Positions 11,452 to 20,395 of a DNA stretch of 26,478 bases are shown one piece after another (the first letter of the stretch is position 1; each line of letters starts with the position of its first letter). The notes beneath the pieces are model-generated. The model was given only the letters and a program-made list of their open reading frames with translations. It had not been told where the DNA came from and ran no database searches. The stretch is taken from positions 1 to 26,478 of the IMG/VR virus record IMGVR_UViG_3300008107_000642. One strand, written 5' to 3'. A program made the position numbers and the translations under genes. The DNA comes from a virus.

Positions 11452-13390
11452 TAGTACGCTATTTCAATACAGTACAGTAGAAGAATGCTTAGAATATTTT
11501 AAAGCACACAAATCTATAGCAGTAGATACAGAAACTAAAGGTAGAGATCCTCATGATAAACCTATTATATGTATCCAAATAGGAGATAAAGACAGACAAT
11601 ATGTAATAGATGTCAGATGTATTAATATTAAGTTGTTTAAGAACTTATTAGAATCTAAAGTATGTTTATTTCAGAACTTTAAATTTGATTATAAATTCTT
11701 TAAACATGCAGGTATTAATATAGAAAAGGTCTGGGATACTATGATAGCAGAATGTTGTCTATATAGAGGTTATGAACATCATGGTTATGGTTTACTTGAT
11801 ATTGCTAAAAGATATCTTAATGTAGATTTAAACAAAACAACAAGAGGAGAATTCTTTAAACTAGATTCACAACCATTTACAGATGATCAAATAGAATACG
11901 CAGCATTAGATGTTGCATACCTTCATCAAATAGCAGAATTGCAATACAAAGATGCTATAGCAAAAGGTTTAGTAGAATATATTGTATTTGAGTTTGAGGC
12001 AATAAAACCATTAGCTGATATAGAGTATAATGGTATGCTAGTAGATGCAAAAGGTTGGGTTAAGAATACTTTTGAGAATGAAGATAAACTTAATGAACTA
12101 GAAAAGAGTCTTGATAATGAGTTACTTAATTTGGATAAGAGTTATAAGTATAATTGTTCTACTATCCAAAGTAAAGGGAAAACTAAATTAGTGAGCTTCA
12201 ATTATGATTTATTTGAGCCAGATAAGGAACCAGAAAGACTTACCAATGTACTATGGACTAGTGACACACAAGTTAAAAAGATATTCAAAGAAGTATTAAA
12301 TCTAGTTGTAGTAGATAAAGAAGGTAAAGAAACTACTAATTCTAATTATCTATTGAAAGTAAAGAACAAACCTAAATTAGTTACATTATTAATTGAACAT
12401 AGAGAACTAGCTAAGGCTATATCTACTTATGGTAAAGGTTTTATAGACCAATATCAACAAGCAGATGGTAAAGTAAGAACTAGTTTCTGGCAAATAAGAG
12501 ACACAGGTAGAGTTAGTAGTGGTGATACCAAACAAGGTTATCCTAATACTCAGAATATACCACAAGATCTACGTAAGTATTTTGTAGCGCCAAAAGGTTA
12601 TAAGTATATTACACTAGATTATTCTCAACAAGAGCCAAGATTAACAGCACATTATTGTCAAGATCCTAAGTTAATGGACTTTGTACTTAATGGTGATGGT
12701 GATTCTCATAGTTTAATTGCGTCTGCAATCTTTTCTAAAATAGAAGGTAAAGAGATAGTAGTAACTAAGAAGAATAATCCATATTCTGACAGATTTAAAA
12801 TGACTTATAGAGATGTAGGTAAAATGATAAATCTAGGCTTAGATTATGGTAAAACAGCATTCACAGTTAAAGATGATTTAGGTGTATCACAAGAAGAAGC
12901 ACAAGCATTTATAGATGCTATTAAAGAAAGATTTCCTAAGAAAGAACAATACTTTCAACAAAAGATTAAAGAGAGCTTAAACACAGGTTATATACTAATA
13001 GATCCTGTATTAAGATCTAAGACTTTTATTAATGATTATGATATTATGAAAGACTTTGATTATGAAAGTGCTTCTGCAGAGGAAAGAAGAGTCTATTATA
13101 AAGCTAAAGGTAGTATTAGTAGAAATGCACAGAATTACCCTATTCAAGGTACTGCAGCATTAATGACTAAGAAAGCTTTATGTCTTATTAGACAGTATTT
13201 TATTGATAGTAAAGTAGATGCACAACTAGTTAATTGTGTGCATGATGAGGTAAATATAGTGGCAGAGGAATCTGTTGCTGAAGAAGTTGCTAAGAAATGT
13301 TCTGAACTAATGGTAGAAGCAGGTAAACTATTTTGTAGTACTGTTCCTATGATTGCAGAGCCCGTAATAGCCAACAATTGGTCCAAATAA
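11417..13390 (+). CDS. polA: DNA polymerase, family A, with 3'-5' exonuclease
   Basis: 657 residues. The N-terminal DEDDy proofreading domain has DTE (D37, E39), NFKFDYKFF, and YAALDVAYL. The polymerase domain has motif A DYSQQEPRL (D401), motif B around RDVGKMINLGLDYG, and motif C VHDEV (H609-D610-E611). No 5'-3' exonuclease domain is present, but a separate one lies at 24535-25284. All catalytic residues are in place, so it should be the replicative polymerase. It starts the replication block behind its own promoter. Confidence 0.95.
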   Translation: MIYFIGEKRLIDSTLFQYSTVEECLEYFKAHKSIAVDTETKGRDPHDKPIICIQIGDKDRQYVIDVRCINIKLFKNLLESKVCLFQNFKFDYKFFKHAGINIEKVWDTMIAECCLYRGYEHHGYGLLDIAKRYLNVDLNKTTRGEFFKLDSQPFTDDQIEYAALDVAYLHQIAELQYKDAIAKGLVEYIVFEFEAIKPLADIEYNGMLVDAKGWVKNTFENEDKLNELEKSLDNELLNLDKSYKYNCSTIQSKGKTKLVSFNYDLFEPDKEPERLTNVLWTSDTQVKKIFKEVLNLVVVDKEGKETTNSNYLLKVKNKPKLVTLLIEHRELAKAISTYGKGFIDQYQQADGKVRTSFWQIRDTGRVSSGDTKQGYPNTQNIPQDLRKYFVAPKGYKYITLDYSQQEPRLTAHYCQDPKLMDFVLNGDGDSHSLIASAIFSKIEGKEIVVTKKNNPYSDRFKMTYRDVGKMINLGLDYGKTAFTVKDDLGVSQEEAQAFIDAIKERFPKKEQYFQQKIKESLNTGYILIDPVLRSKTFINDYDIMKDFDYESASAEERRVYYKAKGSISRNAQNYPIQGTAALMTKKALCLIRQYFIDSKVDAQLVNCVHDEVNIVAEESVAEEVAKKCSELMVEAGKLFCSTVPMIAEPVIANNWSK

Positions 13391-13413
13391 TTAATAACTA
13401 AAAACAAAAACAA

Positions 13414-13578
13414 ATGAAAACAAAAGTAACAGTATTCTTAGGAGCATCAATTTTATTTACACTAGCAGTATTGTCTAGTTGTGGTAATGTATCACATGAA
13501 GAAAAAGCAGTATCTAATGATTCTACAGTAGTAGATAGTATAGTTAAAGATACAGTAATCATTGATTCTATTAAGTAA
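13414..13578 (+). CDS. Small lipoprotein
   Basis: 54 residues: a signal peptide (MKTKVTVFLGASILFTLAVL) followed by the lipobox LSSC with Cys at 23, then a short acidic polar tail (NVSHEEKAVSND...). It should be a lipid-anchored envelope peptide. It is preceded by an A-rich start region (AAAAACAAAAACAAATG) and sits between the polymerase and helicase genes, an odd place for an envelope protein. A role in blocking superinfection is possible but not shown. Confidence 0.7.
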   Translation: MKTKVTVFLGASILFTLAVLSSCGNVSHEEKAVSNDSTVVDSIVKDTVIIDSIK

Positions 13579-13580
13579 TT

Positions 13581-14831
13581 ATGACAGATTTAACCAGAGC
13601 AGTAAAGCTCAATAAAATGCAAGATGATGCTTCTACTGCCTGGATTAATTCTGGTGGTAGAGGTACATTAGAATTAGCAACTGGTACTGGTAAAACAATG
13701 ACATTCTTTAAGTGTTTGTACAAAGCAAAAGAGAAGAAATGGATTAAGAAAAAAGATAGTGTATTGTTCTTAGCTGAAGTAACAGACAGAGAACAAACTA
13801 TTAGGGATGATGCTGCTAAGTTTAAACAGTTATTTAAGTTAGATGTTTTATCAGATTTTAACTTTGAATTTGCTTGTTATCAATCAGCTTATAAATGGCA
13901 AAACAAGAATTGGAAAATAGTAGGTGCTGATGAAGTACATGATTCCTTAAGTCTTAAATACAGTACTTTCTATGAAAACAATACTTATGACTACATAGTA
14001 GGATTAAGTGCTACAGTAGACATAAAAGCTAAAGTAAATGAAGACGGTAGTGTACTTAAAGGAGATTTATCAAATCAACATTTTCCTGTATGTTTTACTT
14101 ATACAGCTGAACAAGCAAGAACAGAAGGAGTATTACCACCAGTTAATATCTATGTTATACATAATAAACTAGATAGTTCAAATGCTACTATTAAAGCAGG
14201 TAGTAAACTTAAACCATTTATGCAAACAGAAGCAGCTGCATATGCTTATAAAAGTAAGTTATTTCAGCAAGCAATGTTTGTAAGAGATCTCAAATTAAGA
14301 GAGATTAAAATCAGAGCAGCTAGTGCCAGTAGAGCTAAATTACTCTATGAATTACCTAGTAAAATAAATAGTACAAAAACTTTGATAAGAGAATTAGAAG
14401 CATTAAATTTACGTAATATTATCTTTGGAAACAGTCTAAATGCATTACATCAAGTTACTTCTAATGTAGTAGCTAGTAAAGATGATACTGGCAGTGCACA
14501 AACAGACGTAGACAATGAAGTTATCAAGAATAACTTTACAACTGGTAAGATAAATACTGTAGGTTCTTTTAAAAAGTTAAAACAAGGTGCTAATTTACCT
14601 GATCTTGATTGTGTTGTATTAATGTCTTATTATTCTAAAGAAAAAGATATTGTACAAAGAACAGGAAGATTAAGGTTTAGGGAAAATTTTGTAGGTAATA
14701 TCATTATCTTTTGTACTCAAGGTACACAAGAAGAGAAATGGTATTTAGACATGATGTCTGGTATGGATTTAAGTACTGTTAAACATTGTTATAGTGTACA
14801 AGATTGTATATCATTAATTAAAAAATCCTAA
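13581..14831 (+). CDS. SF2 helicase
   Basis: 416 residues. Walker A ATGTGKT (33-39), motif II DEVH (117-120), motif III GLSAT, and motif VI QRTGRLRF (from 359) are intact, so it is an SF2 ATPase with two RecA-like domains. The length and motif pattern fit phage helicases of the UvsW/SNF2-like type, which remodel branched DNA in replication and recombination. Specific substrate unknown. Starts two bases after the lipoprotein stop. Confidence 0.9.
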   Translation: MTDLTRAVKLNKMQDDASTAWINSGGRGTLELATGTGKTMTFFKCLYKAKEKKWIKKKDSVLFLAEVTDREQTIRDDAAKFKQLFKLDVLSDFNFEFACYQSAYKWQNKNWKIVGADEVHDSLSLKYSTFYENNTYDYIVGLSATVDIKAKVNEDGSVLKGDLSNQHFPVCFTYTAEQARTEGVLPPVNIYVIHNKLDSSNATIKAGSKLKPFMQTEAAAYAYKSKLFQQAMFVRDLKLREIKIRAASASRAKLLYELPSKINSTKTLIRELEALNLRNIIFGNSLNALHQVTSNVVASKDDTGSAQTDVDNEVIKNNFTTGKINTVGSFKKLKQGANLPDLDCVVLMSYYSKEKDIVQRTGRLRFRENFVGNIIIFCTQGTQEEKWYLDMMSGMDLSTVKHCYSVQDCISLIKKS

Positions 14832-14835
14832 ACTT

Positions 14836-15048
14836 ATGAACAAGCCTTCAAAACAAGAGATAGAATTGGCTATCAATTTAACTAGAATAGCATATGATTC
14901 TGTAATATTTACAGATCCTAGTATGTTATTGGATATTTTAAACTCAGAATATGAGTGGGAATTAGAATTAAAAGATATCATACAGTATACTAGAGAATTA
15001 TCTATGGATGAAGAAGATTATAGATTGATTTACAAACATATTTTATGA
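14836..15048 (+). CDS. Small acidic helical protein
   Basis: 70 residues (MNKPSKQEIELAINLTRIAYDS...), helical and acidic, no family recognised. Overlaps the next gene by 4 bases (ATGA), so probably translationally coupled to it. Confidence 0.65.
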   Translation: MNKPSKQEIELAINLTRIAYDSVIFTDPSMLLDILNSEYEWELELKDIIQYTRELSMDEEDYRLIYKHIL

Positions 15049-15227
15049 AAAAGAATTTTAGTTTTAAGGAAGTAGAATGTTTTACTTGTTTAGGTAGTGG
15101 TTATATTTTTGAAGGTGAGGATGAAAACAAAGCAGATTACATTAAGTGCCCTGAATGTGATGGACATGGAAATCTGATAGTTATAGAAGATGAAGAGTTT
15201 GAAGATAGTAATAACTTGTTTACCTAA
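15045..15227 (+). CDS. DnaJ-type zinc-finger protein
   Basis: 60 residues with one DnaJ-like zinc site: CFTCLGSGY and CPECDGHGN (two CxxCxGxG-type halves). Without a J domain it is an isolated zinc module that may bind protein or nucleic acid. The tail is acidic. Confidence 0.7.
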   Translation: MKKNFSFKEVECFTCLGSGYIFEGEDENKADYIKCPECDGHGNLIVIEDEEFEDSNNLFT

Positions 15228-15238
15228 TAATAAAACAT

Positions 15239-15796
15239 ATGGAAATTAAAATAAATTTAGAAGAGATATTGGGTTTGAAAATAAATCCTACTCAATATCT
15301 TCTTTTATATTTAAAGTATCACAACAGTAATATACTTGATCACACATTAGTAACAGCACTTAATATTAATAAGAATGATCTAATTAAATTAGAAGGTCTT
15401 GGGCTTATTAAGATTACTAATGGTTCTTTACTTGATTTTGTATTAAGAGAACCAGCTAATAATTTATTCAAAGAAACACCAGAACATAAACTATTTTATG
15501 AATTCTGGAGTACATATCCAATGAAAGTTCCTAATGGAGCAGGTGGATATAGAATATTAAGAGCTAAGGATCCTAATTCTCAATCAGCAGAAAAAGTAAA
15601 AGAAAAGTATCTAAGAATAATTAAAAAACCTGGTAAACATAAACAAATTATAGAAGGTTTGAATAGTTATTTAACAGAGTATAGATCAAAAATGCAATAC
15701 CTTCAGGGTGTGGAAGTATTTTTAAACCAAGCAACTTGGGAGAAATACATAGGAGTAAGAGACGTAGAGATGGAAGGTTTTAGCAATGATATTTGA
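15239..15796 (+). CDS. Candidate replisome organizer / helicase loader
   Basis: 185 residues. The N-terminal 75 form a winged-helix-like domain (YLLLYLKYHNSNILDHTLVTALNI...). FYEFWSTYPMKV near 85-95 is the FWxxYPxK motif found in many phage replication initiation or loader proteins, and the C-terminal part is helical (FLNQATWEKYI). It overlaps the DnaB-like helicase by 11 bases, the usual neighbourhood of a loader. The loading role is inferred from motif and context. Confidence 0.65.
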   Translation: MEIKINLEEILGLKINPTQYLLLYLKYHNSNILDHTLVTALNINKNDLIKLEGLGLIKITNGSLLDFVLREPANNLFKETPEHKLFYEFWSTYPMKVPNGAGGYRILRAKDPNSQSAEKVKEKYLRIIKKPGKHKQIIEGLNSYLTEYRSKMQYLQGVEVFLNQATWEKYIGVRDVEMEGFSNDI

Positions 15797-16862
15797 CAAT
15801 GTATTAGAAGAAATCAAAAGAGGTCAAGAGGGATTAAACAAAGGATTGCCTCATGGACTAACAAAGCTCTCCCAATTTTTACCTAACGTACAACAAAAAA
15901 CTTATTATCTTGTAGGCGCATCTACTGGTTGTGGTAAAACAACTTTAGTAGATCAAATGTTTATGTATGAACCTTTTGAGTATATAAATAACACACCTGA
16001 TTGTGAGTTTACTTTAGATATAGATTATTTCTCATTTGAGATTGATAAGATAACTAAGATAACTAAGGGTGTTAGTAGACAACTATTTAATAAATATAAA
16101 ATAGTAGCTGATGTTAATTATATTTTATCAAGAGGTGAACATAGAGTAAGTCAAGAAATCTATGACAAAGTAATGGAATGTAGAGATTACTTTGAGAAAT
16201 TAGAAAGCAGTCTTACAGTCTTTGATATGCCAGAAAATCCTACAGGTATTAATAAATACTTATACCGTAAAGCTGAGAAGTTTGGTAAAGTATATAGAAA
16301 ACAAGTAGAGAAATTAGATGAGAATGGACATACTGTAAAGTTTGATGTATTTGATAGGTATGAGCCTTTTGATAAAAATAGGTATCATATAGTAATCATT
16401 GACCATATTAGTTTATTACCAGAAGAACGTGGATATAATACAAAGCAATTAATAGATAAGATGTCTCAATATCTTGTACTACTAAGAAATAACTTTAACA
16501 TTATACCAGTAGTTGTTCAGCAGTTAAACTATGATATCAATGATCCTATGAGAGCTAAAACTAACAGATTAACTCCTATGTTATCTGATTTTGGTGATTC
16601 TAAGTATACTACTAGAGATGCCAATTATGTATTAAGTTTATTTAGTCCTATGACTTTTGATATTCAAAACTTTGCAGGTTATAATGTAGAGAAATTGAAA
16701 GATAGGTTTAGATCATTAGAAATACTTAAAGGCAGAGATGGTGGTATAGGTACAAGAGTAGGCTTAGGTTATTTAGGTGAATCAGGTGTATTTAAAGAAT
16801 TACCAAGAGCAGATCAAATGACAGACTTACATTATGATGGTTTAATTAAATTAGGTAAATAG
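15786..16862 (+). CDS. DnaB-like replicative helicase (SF4)
   Basis: 358 residues, a RecA-type core without the N-terminal helical domain of DnaB (about 470 residues). Walker A GASTGCGKTT (44-53, K51), Walker B with D206 in HIVIIDH, and PVVVQQLN as motif H3. Hexameric helicases of this type unwind DNA ahead of the polymerase. The missing N-domain is common in phage versions. TAG stop. Confidence 0.9.
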   Translation: MIFDNVLEEIKRGQEGLNKGLPHGLTKLSQFLPNVQQKTYYLVGASTGCGKTTLVDQMFMYEPFEYINNTPDCEFTLDIDYFSFEIDKITKITKGVSRQLFNKYKIVADVNYILSRGEHRVSQEIYDKVMECRDYFEKLESSLTVFDMPENPTGINKYLYRKAEKFGKVYRKQVEKLDENGHTVKFDVFDRYEPFDKNRYHIVIIDHISLLPEERGYNTKQLIDKMSQYLVLLRNNFNIIPVVVQQLNYDINDPMRAKTNRLTPMLSDFGDSKYTTRDANYVLSLFSPMTFDIQNFAGYNVEKLKDRFRSLEILKGRDGGIGTRVGLGYLGESGVFKELPRADQMTDLHYDGLIKLGK

Positions 16863-16863
16863 T

Positions 16864-17352
16864 ATGGTAAAGAGAAAAGAATTAGACAATGTGATTATAA
16901 TTAATCCTTCTAATACAAATGTAACTTATGCAGATAAATTAGAACAATTATGTAGTGATGAAAGTATATCACGTGTATTTGAAACTGGTGCTAAGAGAGA
17001 TAGTAATAGTAATAAACCATTTATCCATAACTTAAAAGGATACACTAGACAGAGATATGGTTATCATACTAACTTAGGCAGTGCAAAATACGGTGATGGT
17101 AACTTCTTAAAAGGAATTCCAACAGAAGTAGCATTAGAGTCTTTAGATAGACATCTAGCTGCATTTATGGAAGGAGATAGATCAGAAGACCATTTATCAG
17201 CTATCATATTTGGCGCTCAATTATGCATGTTAAATGAACAAAAGGAAGGAATACAATCAGATTTTTATTTTAAACAACAATTAAACAAACAAAAAGATGA
17301 AGAAAGAAGAGAACAACCAGGAACAAATTGGACAGACGGAAGAGGTTACTAG
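16864..17352 (+). CDS. dATP/dGTP diphosphohydrolase-type protein (DUF5664-like)
   Basis: 162 residues. ETGAKRD (40-46) begins the family pattern, followed by KYGDGNFLKGIP, then LDRHLAAFMEGDRSEDHLSAIIFGAQ. These blocks fit the phage family DUF5664, annotated as a dATP/dGTP diphosphohydrolase domain; the activity in this protein is inferred. A nucleotide-pool enzyme beside the helicase and polymerase would adjust dNTPs or remove unwanted purine dNTPs. One base after the helicase stop; overlaps the next gene by 56 bases. Confidence 0.65.
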   Translation: MVKRKELDNVIIINPSNTNVTYADKLEQLCSDESISRVFETGAKRDSNSNKPFIHNLKGYTRQRYGYHTNLGSAKYGDGNFLKGIPTEVALESLDRHLAAFMEGDRSEDHLSAIIFGAQLCMLNEQKEGIQSDFYFKQQLNKQKDEERREQPGTNWTDGRGY

Positions 17353-17566
17353 AATTTATTCTGTAGAAGAAAGAGCAGAAGCAATTGCTGCATTAACTGC
17401 ATTGGCTAATATTGCTAATAGTAAGTTTACATTACCTAAATGGTCTCAGAATCATGGAAGTAAACAACCTTATATTATTGGTTCTACTGAACTAAGTTTA
17501 TTTAGTCAAGAAGAACTAGGAGCAATAAAAGAGATTTCTAAAAAGTACATTCAAACATTAGCTTAA
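17297..17566 (+). CDS. Hypothetical protein
   Basis: 89 residues; acidic, disordered start (MKKEENNQEQIGQTEEV), then SVEERAEAIAALTALANIANSKF and a C-terminal helix. The 56-base overlap with the previous gene makes the exact start uncertain; a later start is possible but no strong one is seen. Unknown function. Confidence 0.6.
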   Translation: MKKEENNQEQIGQTEEVTRIYSVEERAEAIAALTALANIANSKFTLPKWSQNHGSKQPYIIGSTELSLFSQEELGAIKEISKKYIQTLA

Positions 17567-17568
17567 TT

Positions 17569-18261
17569 ATGGCAATTACACTACCTACTGCTAAAGTGGC
17601 TGCAGAGAGACTAAGTCCTAAAGTGTTTATAATGTATTCTCTTCCCAAAACTGGGAAGACTACATTATTATCTAAATTAGATAATTGTTTAATTATTGAT
17701 TTAGAAGATGGTAGTAAGTATTTAGATGCATTAAAAGTTAAAGCTAATAATCTTGCTGAGTTAACAGAAATTGGTAAAGCTATTCATGCTGCTAAAAGAC
17801 CTTATAAATATGTAGCAATAGATACTGCTACTAAATTAGAGGAATGGGCAGAAGCAGAAGCAACTGTTAAGTATAAAGCAAGTGCAATTGGTAAAAACTT
17901 TCAAGGTAACTCTGTACTAGAATTACCTAATGGTGCTGGTTATCTGCATTTAAGATTGGCAATGAAAGATTGGATTGATAAAATCTATACTCTTGCTGAT
18001 AACATTATTCTTGTAGCACATCTTAAAGATAAATTTACTGAACTAAAAGGTAAAGAAGTAAGTGCTAAGGATTTAGATTTTACAGGTAAAATTAAAAATA
18101 TTATCTGTCAAAATGCAGATGCAATTGGCTATCTTTATAGAGAAGCAGAAGGTATGAAAATTACTTTTGAGTCTAAAGAAGAGATTACATGTGGCTCTAG
18201 ATGTGAGCACTTAAAAGGTCAAACATTTGAGTTTGCATGGGAAAAAATTTATATTGATTAA
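17569..18261 (+). CDS. RecA-like ATPase, Sak4/AAA_24 type
   Basis: 230 residues. Walker A SLPKTGKTT (K30), Walker B YVAIDT (D85), and later LADNIILVAHLKDK with the expected AAA_24 layout of phage nucleotide-binding proteins. Sak4-type proteins act as single-strand annealing or RecA-like recombination ATPases and usually neighbour an SSB. That pairing is present here, with the SSB-like gene 42 bases downstream. Confidence 0.85.
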   Translation: MAITLPTAKVAAERLSPKVFIMYSLPKTGKTTLLSKLDNCLIIDLEDGSKYLDALKVKANNLAELTEIGKAIHAAKRPYKYVAIDTATKLEEWAEAEATVKYKASAIGKNFQGNSVLELPNGAGYLHLRLAMKDWIDKIYTLADNIILVAHLKDKFTELKGKEVSAKDLDFTGKIKNIICQNADAIGYLYREAEGMKITFESKEEITCGSRCEHLKGQTFEFAWEKIYID

Positions 18262-18303
18262 TTAATAAAACAACATTAAAAACAACTTAAAAAAAAACAA
18301 ATT

Positions 18304-19083
18304 ATGGCTATTGAATTTAACACAAGTGAGAAAGAAGTAATTGCAGTTAAAAAATTGTATTCAGGTATTACTAATATGCTAGTAGTAGCAGTTAATCCAA
18401 CTATGGAAGAAGCTGCAGGATTAGGTATAAGAATGCAACAAGAACCTATTTATGTAACTGAACAAGATGGAACTACATCTGCAAGGATTGAATTCCATTT
18501 AAGAAACCCAGAGAAGAATATTAACACTAAAATTGTTTATTGGTTAAAAGATAAACAAAGAGTTTCTAAATCTGGTAAAACTCAGTATATTAACAAATAT
18601 GGTAAAACTGCTTGGGCTGTTGATGCAGAAGCATTAGATGCTAATGAGTATTATGTTAATGAAGGTACTAGAAAAGCTTATGATGGTGAGGAAGGTATAG
18701 TTGATACTTTTATCCGTAACTGGGTAAATGCAGAGTATAATACTGCTGCTAAAAAGTATTCTACTATATTGCCTGATACTGCTAAGTTCTTTAAAGGAGA
18801 TTTCTCTGAGCTTAAAAACATCTTAAAAGCTATTCCACACAATGGAGTAAGAGTTTTATTAGGTGTTAAAGATGGTAAATATCAAGATGTTTATACTAGA
18901 CATATTGAGAGAACTTATCAGAAATCTAATAATGCATTTATCAAAGCATTAAATGATGAGTATGGTCAATTTAAATCTGAGTTTAATTCTGATTTGGATT
19001 TAGCTGAATATACTGGAACTATTGTAGCACCTGAGAAAGATGCTATTGGTGGTGTTGATCCTATAACTGCTATCTTTGGTTAG
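18304..19083 (+). CDS. Single-stranded DNA-binding protein, phage type
   Basis: 259 residues, beta-rich N-terminal part consistent with an OB-type core (ARIEFHLRNPEKNINTKIVYWL), long helical C-terminal region, and an acidic-to-hydrophobic end (GGVDPITAIFG) like the SSB tails that recruit partners. The adjacent Sak4-like ATPase supports the call. Starts after AAAAAAAACAAATTATG. TAG stop, then a terminator. Confidence 0.7.
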   Translation: MAIEFNTSEKEVIAVKKLYSGITNMLVVAVNPTMEEAAGLGIRMQQEPIYVTEQDGTTSARIEFHLRNPEKNINTKIVYWLKDKQRVSKSGKTQYINKYGKTAWAVDAEALDANEYYVNEGTRKAYDGEEGIVDTFIRNWVNAEYNTAAKKYSTILPDTAKFFKGDFSELKNILKAIPHNGVRVLLGVKDGKYQDVYTRHIERTYQKSNNAFIKALNDEYGQFKSEFNSDLDLAEYTGTIVAPEKDAIGGVDPITAIFG

Positions 19084-19109
19084 TATTTAGTAGTATAGGC
19101 CAAGCTAAT

Positions 19110-19143
19110 AAGTGGATAGAGTTAATCTTTATCCACTTTTTTT
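19110..19143 (+). terminator. Intrinsic terminator
   Basis: AAGTGGATA (19110-19118) pairs perfectly over 9 bp with 19130-19138, followed by a T-run. It closes the first half of the replication block after the SSB-like gene. Confidence 0.8.
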
Positions 19144-19169
19144 AGCTTTAACTCTTAATAAAGTGTAGT

Positions 19170-20135
19170 ATGATTGAGGTAAGACGGGTAATAACAATAG
19201 AAGACATTCTATTAAGAGTGTCAGAAGAAGACATATTTAGATATTATATTCCAAGTTTAAAGAACTTAGATGAAGCTTTTTGTAGTGAATTAAGAAATGA
19301 TGAAAAACCAACTTGTAGAGTTACAGAACTAGACAGAGGTGTTTATTATAAAGATTTTGCTACAGGAGAATTCTATGGTTGTTTTCAGTATGTAATGAAA
19401 AAGTATTCATACAACTTTGGAGAATGTTTAAATAAAGTAGCTTCTGACTTTAATCTTGACTTTAGTACAGACAAGAAAGGTAAGTTATTAGATCCTGATA
19501 ATGTAATCAAAAGAATAAGAAAGAAGAATGTAGACATCAAAGTTAAATCTAAAGAACATACTACTAAAGACATAGCATTCTGGAATAAGTTTGGTATTAC
19601 AAAAGCCACATTAGACTTATATAATGTTAAGTCATTAGAATACTATTGGGTAGAAGGAAATAGATTTCATGTTAAAGATGAATATGTTTATGCTTATTCT
19701 TATGGTAACTATTTGTATAAGATATATCAACCATATAACACAGAGTGGAAATGGATTGGTAATATCAAAGCAGATGTAGTACAAGGATATAAACAATTGC
19801 CTTTTGATGGTGAATTATTATTTATAACATCAAGTTTAAAAGATGTAATGACTCTTAAAGAGTTAGGTTATCTAGCTGTTGCTCCTGCCTCAGAATCTAC
19901 ATTAATACCAGATAAGATTATTAAAGAGTTAAAGATAAGATTTGAAAAGATCTATATATACTATGACAATGATAATCCAGGTTTAAATTTAGCTAAAGTA
20001 GCAAGTGAACAATATCAACTACCTTATATCTATCATCCTATTTGTTTTAAAGATAAAGATCCAAGTGATTTGTATAAAAATCAAGGAAGAGAAGTAGTAA
20101 TAAACACTATTAATAAATTGATACAATGTATGTAG
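19170..20135 (+). CDS. DNA primase with TOPRIM domain
   Basis: 321 residues. The first about 110 residues resemble the CHC2-type N-domain without its zinc Cys set. The TOPRIM core runs from FITSSLKD (218-225) to YYDNDNPG (D266, D268) and KDKDPSDLY. The catalytic glutamate of TOPRIM falls at S221, while the DxD pair is intact. Synthesis of primers for the polymerase is expected. No promoter of the TTG-N20 kind precedes it, so some readthrough of the upstream terminator is likely. Overlaps the next gene by 10 bases. Confidence 0.8.
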   Translation: MIEVRRVITIEDILLRVSEEDIFRYYIPSLKNLDEAFCSELRNDEKPTCRVTELDRGVYYKDFATGEFYGCFQYVMKKYSYNFGECLNKVASDFNLDFSTDKKGKLLDPDNVIKRIRKKNVDIKVKSKEHTTKDIAFWNKFGITKATLDLYNVKSLEYYWVEGNRFHVKDEYVYAYSYGNYLYKIYQPYNTEWKWIGNIKADVVQGYKQLPFDGELLFITSSLKDVMTLKELGYLAVAPASESTLIPDKIIKELKIRFEKIYIYYDNDNPGLNLAKVASEQYQLPYIYHPICFKDKDPSDLYKNQGREVVINTINKLIQCM

Positions 20136-20395
20136 AAGATAAATATGCAATATATCACTATGCAAAAACTTCTGTTGATGATAATGAATTACGTTATTTT
20201 TATAAAGATAGTATAAAAAGAGAGTATGTATTTTATACAAATATAACTACTCTACATTATGTAGATTTAGACTTATTAGAGAATAAAGATACTATTTTAC
20301 ATATGATGTATAGTGATAATATAATAGACAGACAATTAGCTTATGAAATATTAAAAACAAATGGATGTATTACAGAGCGTAAGCAAGATAAGTAG
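20126..20395 (+). CDS. Hypothetical protein
   Basis: 89 residues, acidic and Tyr/Asp-rich (MYVEDKYAIYHYAKTSVDDNE...), helical C-terminus. No family recognised. It overlaps the primase by 10 bases and the VWA gene by 35, so it is embedded in the operon. Confidence 0.65.
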   Translation: MYVEDKYAIYHYAKTSVDDNELRYFYKDSIKREYVFYTNITTLHYVDLDLLENKDTILHMMYSDNIIDRQLAYEILKTNGCITERKQDK

